DNA of 25,631 nt, taken from a virus. The translations under genes and the position numbers were made by a program. The notes below the pieces were generated by a model. It was not told the DNA's origin, did no database searches, and saw nothing but the letters and a program-made list of their open reading frames with translations. Below are positions 14,086 to 19,097 of this stretch, piece by piece. Location of the stretch: positions 1 through 25,631 of IMG/VR virus record IMGVR_UViG_3300027508_000045, one strand, 5' to 3'. How positions within the stretch are numbered: the stretch's first letter is position 1; each line of letters starts with the position of its first letter.

Positions 14086-15015
14086 ATGTGCCTTATCATC
14101 GTTCAACCAGCAGGACACACACTCCCACGTGCGCGCCTCGTGGAAATTTTCTCACGCAATGATGACGGGTTCGGCATTATGCGCGCCGTCGGTGGTGTGC
14201 TACACACGTGGCGAACCGTGGGCGACGTCAACGAGATGCTCGCGCTCTACTACGCGCACGCCGCGGGGCGTGCGTGCGTGCTGCATTGGCGCATGGCAAC
14301 GCACGGTAGCGTGAATCTCGAGAACGCCCACCCGTTCACACTTACGCCAGATGTGGCGTTCGTCCACAACGGCGTGCTCGAGATCGGCACACCGACGCGC
14401 GGGATGTCCGATACGTGGCATATGGCGCAGCACGTGCTCGCGCCGATGGCGCGCGACAATGCCGATGCGTTGTTCTCGAGCGACGTGCAACGCGTGCTCG
14501 AGGGGATGATCGGCACGAGCAACAAGTTTGTGTTCGCACACGCCGATGGGCGCGTTGCCGTCGTGAACCGCGCGGCTGGCGTTGAGTATCATGGGTGCTG
14601 GTACTCGAACACCTACGCATGGAATCCGCCCGCGCATCTACGCGCGGCGCGTACCGCGCGCAGCTACTCGAACTACCTGCACGACGTTGAGTGGGAGAGC
14701 CCCGCGACGGTGCATGGCCCCGCGTGTGTGACGGTGACGCCGTTGCACGACGACACGCCCGCGCTACTCACGAGCGACGGCGAAGACGCCGACGAGCTCA
14801 TGCGCGAATGTGTGCGTGTCGAGCTCGTCGAGCTCGCGGAGCGCAACGGCGAAGCGGGGGCGCTCGAGTGGGTCCGCGACTATCCCAACGCCGCAGCAGA
14901 GCTACTCTGCGAGCACTACACCGTGACGGCAGAGGACGCCGCGTTTCACGTACGCACCGACGCCGCATCGGTCGCCTCGTGGGTGTTCGAGCTCGTACCA
15001 TTGCTCACCGACTAA
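14086..15015 (+). CDS. class II glutamine amidotransferase-like Ntn hydrolase
   Basis: I start this 309-residue protein at ATG 14086 so that it begins Met-Cys (MCLIIVQPAG). Removal of Met would expose Cys as the catalytic N-terminal nucleophile. A frame six codons longer would hide it. A GGAG lies nine bases upstream. Class II hallmarks follow: NDDGFG (25-30), HWRMATHG (67-74, the usual Arg-x-x-Thr-x-Gly region), HPF (82-84), VHNGVL (93-98, the Asn-Gly oxyanion motif) and NKFVFAHADG (146-155). The C-terminal 130 residues are of unknown fold, with an acidic helical part (DADELMRECVRVELVELAER). The protein probably releases ammonia from glutamine or an isopeptide for the adjacent amidoligase, or trims its product. 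It lies two bases after the ligase stop in the same operon. Confidence 0.85.
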   Translation: MCLIIVQPAGHTLPRARLVEIFSRNDDGFGIMRAVGGVLHTWRTVGDVNEMLALYYAHAAGRACVLHWRMATHGSVNLENAHPFTLTPDVAFVHNGVLEIGTPTRGMSDTWHMAQHVLAPMARDNADALFSSDVQRVLEGMIGTSNKFVFAHADGRVAVVNRAAGVEYHGCWYSNTYAWNPPAHLRAARTARSYSNYLHDVEWESPATVHGPACVTVTPLHDDTPALLTSDGEDADELMRECVRVELVELAERNGEAGALEWVRDYPNAAAELLCEHYTVTAEDAAFHVRTDAASVASWVFELVPLLTD

Positions 15016-15035
15016 CGCACACGCCCCGCAACCCA

Positions 15036-15066
15036 ACGCCCCCGTGCTCACGCGCGGGGGCGTTTT
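15036..15066 (+). terminator. rho-independent terminator of the island operon
   Basis: ACGCCCCCG (15036-15044) pairs perfectly with CGGGGGCGT (15055-15063) across a 10-base loop, followed by TTTT, 20 bases after the stop of the amidotransferase gene. Outer flanking sequences (about 15020-15035 and 15067-15086) are also largely complementary and could extend the stem. The T-run is short. Confidence 0.75.
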
Positions 15067-15088
15067 GCGTTGGGGGCGTGCGGGGCCG

Positions 15089-15244
15089 TAAACGCCCCGC
15101 AGAGCCCCGAACGCCGCTCGAGCGGGGCAACCCTGCCCTCGAGCCCTCGAGGGCCGCACGCGAGCTCGAGGGCCCCGTAGGGCTCGAGCTCGAGGGCCCC
15201 GTGGTGCTCGAGCCCCTAAACGCCCCGCAGAGCCCCGAACGCCG
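15089..15244. repeat. 28-bp direct repeat, two copies
   Basis: The 28 bases at 15089-15116 recur exactly at 15217-15244, 128 bases apart. The second copy then diverges into GTTCGGGGG where the first continues into CTCGAGCGGGG. An 11-base fragment (CCCCGCAGAGC) recurs again at 15303-15313. The CTCGAG cluster lies partly between the copies, which suggests a duplicated block. Confidence 0.85.
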
Positions 15245-15362
15245 TTCGGGGGCACCGATTCCCCACACAACGCGAGATCGCCCCTCTACGAGGCTACTGG
15301 GGCCCCGCAGAGCGCCAGCACGCGCACCCCACGGCGTCGCCCTCGAGCTCGAGGGGCTCGAG
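15117..15362. repeat. right CTCGAG/GAGCTC palindrome cluster
   Basis: Ten CTCGAG hexamers occur in 246 bases. Adjacent units are fused at 15183-15194 and 15342-15353. Two 18-base words are shared with the left cluster. The dyads could form several alternative hairpins. The cluster sits between the island terminator and the alternating tract, the mirror of the left-hand order. Confidence 0.85.
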
Positions 15363-15386
15363 CCCCTGTGGCGTCGCCTGGCGCCT

Positions 15387-15566
15387 CGTGCGCGCGTGTG
15401 CGTGTGTGTGTGCGTGTGTGTGTGCACGCGCACACGTGTGCACGTGTGCACGTGTGCACGTGTGCGCGTGTGCACGTGTGCACGTGTGCGCGTGTGCGCG
15501 TGTGCACGTGTGCGCGTGTGCGCGTGTGCACGTGTGCACGTGTGCGCGCACGCGCGCACACGCACG
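15387..15566. repeat. 180-base uninterrupted alternating purine-pyrimidine tract with tandem octamers
   Basis: Every base from 15387 to 15566 alternates pyrimidine-purine with no break. From 15433 to 15544 it consists of 14 tandem copies of C(A/G)CGTGTG, with position 2 reading A A A A G A A G G A G G A A. The left end is TG/CG-rich and the right end turns into CGCGCACGCGCG. This is close to ideal Z-DNA-forming sequence and a slippage-prone minisatellite. It is not protein-coding in any convincing way. Confidence 0.95.
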
Positions 15567-15567
15567 A

Positions 15568-15608
15568 GCTTACCTCTCAGGCTTACCCCTCGGGGTTACC
15601 TCTCAGGG
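15568..15608. repeat. three 13-bp tandem repeats
   Basis: GCTTACCTCTCAG (15568-15580), GCTTACCCCTCGG (15581-15593) and GGTTACCTCTCAGGG (15594-15608) are imperfect copies in tandem, directly after the alternating tract and followed by TTTTTG. They may be iteron-like protein sites or slippage products. Confidence 0.7.
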
Positions 15609-15785
15609 TTTTTGCGTTCGGGGCGCGCGCGTGGCGCGCGTGGAGAGAGAGTGAGGGCAGAACTACTATGCCGCAGAGCAAAACTAGGGCTTGCAAAACG
15701 CGCGATGGTCGCGCATTGTGTTGGCGTGGCGAGGGACAACCCTCTGCCGCCATCAGACCCCCGGCTGATGACTCCCTCTTGCCAT

Positions 15786-15823
15786 CACACCCCGCCGCCT
15801 CTGCGTGAGACGAGCGGGGTGTG
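15786..15823 (-). terminator. possible terminator hairpin after the leftward replication operon
   Basis: CACACCCCGC (15786-15795) pairs perfectly with GCGGGGTGTG (15814-15823) around an 18-base loop, about 20 bases after the stop of the last leftward gene. No T-run follows on the minus strand, so it may act with another factor or only protect the mRNA end. Confidence 0.4.
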
Positions 15824-15844
15824 GTGCGTTATGGGGTGGGGAGA

Positions 15845-16177
15845 TTACCCCTCTAGGATACGCTTGCGGATCGGGTGCACCCACGGCTGTGGTACCCAGT
15901 AATCAGGGTCTTCCGGTGTATTGCGCTTTAGGCGCTTTGGCGGTGTCTGACCCTCCTCCATCGGAACTATAGACCAGACCAGCCGATGCCCATGAGCATT
16001 GTTCAGCTTCTGCGCGTGCACGTACCCTTGCTCTTCCAGCGCACGGCAGATGTAATGGACTGATCTATTGGGTTTACCCAGCACCTTGGCGATCTCTGCC
16101 GTGGTAATCGTCTTGTGCGCCTTGATTGCGCCAAGGACGAGCCGCTTGTTCTCTTCTCCGTAATTGTTAATGCCCAT
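15845..16177 (-). CDS. winged-helix DNA-binding protein
   Basis: This 110-residue protein has residues 10-70 fitting a MarR/DeoR-like winged helix: LVLGAIKAHKTITTAEIAKV, then the recognition helix region RSVHYICRALEEQGYV, then a wing ending HRLVWSIVP. The C-terminal 40 residues are Pro-rich (DPDYWVPQPWVHPIRKR). The gene is the last of the leftward replication operon and overlaps the gene upstream by 11 bases, with AAAGGG before its ATG. It may be a late regulator acting at the nearby repeat region. No effector domain is seen. Confidence 0.65.
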   Translation of the reverse strand: MGINNYGEENKRLVLGAIKAHKTITTAEIAKVLGKPNRSVHYICRALEEQGYVHAQKLNNAHGHRLVWSIVPMEEGQTPPKRLKRNTPEDPDYWVPQPWVHPIRKRILEG

Positions 16178-16490
16178 CGCTACCCTTTACCTCGGTAAGA
16201 TGTTGCGCGGCGAGCGTGGCGTTCGCCTCGCTCAGTCGCTGGTTTTCTTCCCGCAACCGGCGGATGATCTCTGAGAACATCCACTTCTCGGATGGCTGGC
16301 ACCCGATGGCGTCTGCTGCGTCGATCACGCACTGCTCAATGGTCCGCATCGCCGACTGGCGCTTTGCGTCACTCGCTGGCGCGCCCCAGGCGGCAGCGAC
16401 CTCCAGCCGCTCGAACGTGTCGAGCGCGTTGGTCGCTGTCCGCAGACGGTCACGAAGCACACGAAGATAGCGCGGCAGTCCGGTGCTCAT
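16167..16490 (-). CDS. small helical protein with C-terminal coiled coil
   Basis: This 107-residue protein starts at ATG 16490, preceded by GAGGGA. The start overlaps the stop of the upstream gene by four bases (ATGA). The sequence is helical throughout. The C-terminal part, EIIRRLREENQRLSEANATL, has coiled-coil heptads. A conserved-looking segment, MRTIEQCVIDAADAIGC, lies mid-protein. No family is recognised. Its neighbours are two HTH proteins, so a regulatory partner role is possible. Confidence 0.6.
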   Translation of the reverse strand: MSTGLPRYLRVLRDRLRTATNALDTFERLEVAAAWGAPASDAKRQSAMRTIEQCVIDAADAIGCQPSEKWMFSEIIRRLREENQRLSEANATLAAQHLTEVKGSDGH

Positions 16491-16858
16491 GTGTAGTTCC
16501 CTCGGCGTGGCATATCCATCCACTTCTCCAGCTCAGTGCGCTCGTACAGGACGCGCCCGCCGACCTTGCGATACGGCGGTGACTTCCGCTCGCACCGGAG
16601 CTTTGCCAGCGTCTGCTTGCTGACGCGCATATACGTTGCCGCCTCGTCCGATGTCAGAAAGTCTTTGTGCACCTGCACGCGCTGCTCGGCGGATTCAGTG
16701 CGCCGCCGAAGTTCCGCGATCAGCTCTTTGGCGGCGGTCGTTTCCTTCACGATGCGCTCCAGTTGGCCGATGCGGGTCTGCCACACCTCGCGCTCTGCGA
16801 CTAGCTCGATGATCCGCTGTCGCAGTGCGTCTGCTTCTCCCTCATACCGCTCAGCCAT
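16487..16858 (-). CDS. excisionase/MerR-like HTH protein with coiled-coil N-terminus
   Basis: This 123-residue protein starts at ATG 16858 (MAERYEGEADALRQ). The longer upstream frame is shadow of the next small gene. Residues 10-60 form a coiled coil (EADALRQRIIELVAEREVWQ and following). Residues 67-117 are a HTH_17-type domain: FLTSDEAATYMRVSKQTLAK, then PPYRKVGGRVLYERTELEKW. This is the standard layout of phage excisionases and small DNA-bending activators. No integrase is found in the window, so it may be a transcription factor or a replication accessory protein. The coiled coil would dimerise it. Confidence 0.75.
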   Translation of the reverse strand: MAERYEGEADALRQRIIELVAEREVWQTRIGQLERIVKETTAAKELIAELRRRTESAEQRVQVHKDFLTSDEAATYMRVSKQTLAKLRCERKSPPYRKVGGRVLYERTELEKWMDMPRRGNYT

Positions 16859-17021
16859 TGGGCGTGTCCTCCGTCTTGCCGTGCAGCGAGCAGTCTGGCG
16901 TGATCCAGAACTGCCACACGCCATCCACCTGATACGCGCCTCTCCCCCGCCCATTGTCGAGGACGGGGCAGGTGCAGCCGAGGGCGACAGCGGCGTCACT
17001 GCCTGGATTCGGCTGCGTCAT
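16851..17021 (-). CDS. 56-residue small Cys-containing protein
   Basis: A minus-strand ATG at 17021, overlapping the upstream stop by four bases (ATGA), opens a 56-codon gene. It ends eight bases into the next gene. Its centre reads GCTCPVLDNGRGRG, followed by QVDGVWQFWITPDCSLHG. The sequence looks like a compact two-strand protein with three Cys and one His that could bind zinc. Similar short CxCPVxDN proteins appear in phage early regions, but I cannot name the family. Confidence 0.65.
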   Translation of the reverse strand: MTQPNPGSDAAVALGCTCPVLDNGRGRGAYQVDGVWQFWITPDCSLHGKTEDTPNG

Positions 17022-17359
17022 GCGTCCTCCTGCTCGGCATCTTCAACGGCGGCTGGCAACGCCACACGGATCGCATCAAGCACAATGTCAAGATCGACAT
17101 GGTGCAGTCCTTCGATTGTCCGTTGTGTCATGCGGCGTACAACCTTCTCACTCGGCTCCCGCAGCGCGGCGAGAATGGCCCGCAGCCGGTCGATCTCGGC
17201 GCAGAGGATCAGTCCCTCTCCTGCGTTCAACGTGCCGCCCTTCCGTGCCCAGTGTTCGGCGTTCGCCAGCTTGTCGCTCGCGTAGCCGGTGCGGTGGGAG
17301 CCGGCGCTGCCGAAGTTGCCGTCCGCTTTCGCGTCGGTCGGGTCTGGTGTCTGGCTCAT
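17018..17359 (-). CDS. hypothetical protein
   Basis: This 113-residue protein is coupled on both sides by ATGA overlaps. The N-terminal 45 residues are polar. Residues 46-66 (NAGEGLILCAEIDRLRAILA) and 86-105 (LDIVLDAIRVALPAAVEDAE) look helical. No motif or family is recognised. Its place among small early genes suggests an accessory function. Confidence 0.55.
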   Translation of the reverse strand: MSQTPDPTDAKADGNFGSAGSHRTGYASDKLANAEHWARKGGTLNAGEGLILCAEIDRLRAILAALREPSEKVVRRMTQRTIEGLHHVDLDIVLDAIRVALPAAVEDAEQEDA

Positions 17360-17526
17360 GGGGTGTCTTCTGGTGCGGTCTCAATGGAAACGAGCGTAAG
17401 CTGCATGACGAGCTGCACGCGCTGTGTTTGCAGCGTACGGAGTTCTTGGATCAGCGCCGTGATACGGGTGTCGATCTCTTCAAGCAGCACAGGGGCGTGA
17501 TCGACGACGGCCTTCATGAGATTCAT
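17356..17526 (-). CDS. 56-residue small helical protein
   Basis: A minus-strand ATG at 17526 opens a 56-codon gene. Its start overlaps the upstream stop by four bases and its stop overlaps the downstream ATG by four. Residues 11-45 form one amphipathic helix (EEIDTRITALIQELRTLQTQ) with coiled-coil character. No family is recognised. Confidence 0.65.
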   Translation of the reverse strand: MNLMKAVVDHAPVLLEEIDTRITALIQELRTLQTQRVQLVMQLTLVSIETAPEDTP

Positions 17527-17738
17527 GCGTCCTCTGGGGTTTTGATGAAGCGGACCATTGTTTGGATGTGTCCTTCACGAGCGAGTTCTTCGTTTTCGTA
17601 CCGGATGATCGTCGGCTCTTCGGTGTGTCTGGTCTTGATGGGGAACACCCAAGTCTCGTGCGCGTACGCCTGAACGGGCGGGTCGAGATCCTTGGTGACG
17701 ATGAGATAGCCTGGGATGCGGTTTTTGAGATACATCAC
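17523..17738 (-). CDS. hypothetical small protein overlapping the resolvase frame
   Basis: A gene of about 71 residues. The likely start is GTG 17738 with GGAG seven bases upstream. The next codon is ATG (17735). The frame itself extends to a TTG at 17780. The sequence reads as a real protein (RIPGYLIVTKDLDPPVQAYA, then TWVFPIKTRHTEEPTIIRYE), with alternating strands and a helical end. It overlaps the 3' part of the RusA-like frame by up to 164 bases. No family is recognised. Confidence 0.6.
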   Translation of the reverse strand: MMYLKNRIPGYLIVTKDLDPPVQAYAHETWVFPIKTRHTEEPTIIRYENEELAREGHIQTMVRFIKTPEDA

Positions 17739-18114
17739 GTAGTGGCTCCAGTAATCGAATGGTGATGGTCGCGCCTGCAATAAGGGGCGACACGTTGAGG
17801 TCGTCGAAGATCCAGTGTTCGTCGCGCACCTGCTTGTCGTCGATCCACACCCCGCCGCTCGCGGTGATTCCGTCTTTCAGGCTCTTGCTGAAATTGAGAT
17901 CACGGTGTCGGCGATCCGGTGCGCGGACAACGATGACAATGCCGATGCGCTGTCGTGTTTCAGTCCACCCTGCTTGCTCTGCCGCAAGCCGTGCCAGCTC
18001 GCCGATCACGTGCTTCGACTGGCGATACCGCTTGCTCAGGATGTAGCCGCGCACGTACTTCCGGTTGTCACTACACAGCGCCTCCCACGGGACGGTAAAC
18101 GTCAGGGCGGGCAT
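17575..18114 (-). CDS. RusA-like Holliday-junction resolvase
   Basis: This protein starts at ATG 18114, 13 bases inside the methyltransferase gene. Residues 1-123 match the RusA fold: TFTVPWEALCSDNRKY at the start, VVRAPDRRHRDLNFSKSLKD (62-81) holding D72 and D81, and VWIDDKQVRDEHW (89-101) with the DD pair at 92-93 and K94. RusA dimers resolve four-way junctions made in phage recombination and replication. Known RusA proteins are about 120 residues. Here the frame stays open for 179 residues, and the last 55 lie over another gene and look like shadow sequence. The functional domain is probably complete. The tail is doubtful. Confidence 0.75.
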   Translation of the reverse strand: MPALTFTVPWEALCSDNRKYVRGYILSKRYRQSKHVIGELARLAAEQAGWTETRQRIGIVIVVRAPDRRHRDLNFSKSLKDGITASGGVWIDDKQVRDEHWIFDDLNVSPLIAGATITIRLLEPLRDVSQKPHPRLSHRHQGSRPARSGVRARDLGVPHQDQTHRRADDHPVRKRRTRS

Positions 18115-19097
18115 GACGCTGCCTCGACCATCCTCGCGAGCCGCGCGGCGAACCACGCAACGCAGACACTGCCCACGCCGTTGCCGCACAGGCGGTATCG
18201 TGCCGCGTCCGAGAGGAGGAAGGGCGTCCCGTCCTCGTGTGCGCCGTACCGCGTCCAGTGATCCGGCCACGACATCAACCGCTCGCACTCAAGCGGCGTG
18301 ATGCGGCGAGGGAGTCCTACGCCGACAGCCGAGAGCGTCTGCTGGATTTGCAGCGCGTCCTGTCCGTTGCCACCAGGCCCTGCGGTATGTGCGCCCATTG
18401 TAAGTGTTGGGAAAACCGGCTCTACAACGCCTTCAACGCCGCCTCTAACGCTGGAGGCAGCGATTTCCCGCGCTTGCTGGCGCGGCGAAGGATGCCCGCA
18501 CACGCCTTCTGAGAGAGCCAATACTTCGGCGGGATCGACCCCACCGGCTCGAGCAGCGACGACAAAGACACGACGGCGGCGCTGTGGGGGGCCGAAGTGT
18601 TGCAGGTCCAACACGCGCCACGCGGCCACTCCGGTAGATCCTGCTGCCACACCTGACTTGCGCCATCCGTCCTGGGGAACAGCAACGTCGGCTCCCACGA
18701 AGGCTGATAGGACGGCGGCGAAATCGTGGCCGTTGTTAGAACTGAGGGCTCCAAGGACGTTCTCCCAGATAAGGTACGGGGCCTCGCTTTCTTTCCAGAT
18801 GCGGACCTGTTCATGAAACAACCCAGAGCGTGCGCCGTCCAACCCCGCCCGCCGTCCCGCCACACTCAAGTCCTGACACGGCGACCCGCCGCTTATCAGT
18901 GTCACGCCACGGAACTGCGTCCCGTCGATCTGCGCGACATCCCCATGCAGGGGCACGGTCGGCCACTGCCTCCGCAGTACGGCCCTCGCGTTGGGCTCGA
19001 TCTCGGCGTGTGCGATAGGCTCGAACCCCGCCGCGTCGAGCCCCATACTGAGCCCTCCTGCTCCTGCAAACAACTCCACGTACGTCAAGCCACTCAC
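18102..19097 (-). CDS. orphan C5-cytosine DNA methyltransferase
   Basis: This 331-residue protein starts at GTG 19097, whose GTGA overlaps the primase-helicase stop, with GGAGG eight bases upstream. All main motifs are present: VELFAGAGGLSMG (7-19, AdoMet binding), SPCQDLS (72-78, catalytic C74), ENV (112-114), QRRRRVFVV (172-180), a motif IX-like RRITPLECERLMSWPDHW (264-281) and GNGVGSVCVAW (305-315). The target-recognition region (180-262) is short. It transfers a methyl group from AdoMet to cytosine C5 in a specific DNA site. No restriction enzyme gene is nearby, so it probably protects phage DNA from host nucleases or tunes expression. Confidence 0.93.
   Translation of the reverse strand: MSGLTYVELFAGAGGLSMGLDAAGFEPIAHAEIEPNARAVLRRQWPTVPLHGDVAQIDGTQFRGVTLISGGSPCQDLSVAGRRAGLDGARSGLFHEQVRIWKESEAPYLIWENVLGALSSNNGHDFAAVLSAFVGADVAVPQDGWRKSGVAAGSTGVAAWRVLDLQHFGPPQRRRRVFVVAARAGGVDPAEVLALSEGVCGHPSPRQQAREIAASSVRGGVEGVVEPVFPTLTMGAHTAGPGGNGQDALQIQQTLSAVGVGLPRRITPLECERLMSWPDHWTRYGAHEDGTPFLLSDAARYRLCGNGVGSVCVAWFAARLARMVEAASCPP

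Larger units (their letters stand above)
15016..15844. other. convergent repeat-rich intergenic region, right flank of the island
   Basis: These 829 bases separate the end of the rightward island from the end of the leftward replication operon. They contain a strong terminator (15036-15066), two copies of a 28-bp direct repeat, a CTCGAG cluster, a 180-base alternating tract, three 13-bp repeats (15568-15608) and a hairpin near 15786-15823. Reading frames through the tract encode only Cys/Ala/Arg/Val/His repeats. A 46-codon frame at 15668-15808 has no clear support. I see no gene here. Confidence 0.85.

Noticed and set aside
15433-15544. CRISPR array
   Set aside because: The units are 8-base tandem octamers with no unique spacers and no cas genes nearby.
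15668-15808. 46-codon plus-strand frame after the alternating tract
   Set aside because: The candidate ribosome site is too far away, there is no domain, and it lies in a convergent intergenic region. Kept only as a note.
15286-15902. Long frames on both strands across the repeat tract encoding Cys/Ala/Arg/Val/His runs
   Set aside because: They are by-products of an 8-base repeat with no stop codons. They lack ribosome sites and sensible protein composition.
16487-16858. Prophage integration module (excisionase with integrase)
   Set aside because: An excisionase-like HTH is present, but no integrase, attachment site or repressor was found in the window.
17725-17745. Programmed ribosomal frameshift joining RusA to the downstream frame
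   Set aside because: The A5 run does not form a proper slippery heptamer, and the downstream gene has its own plausible start and ribosome site.
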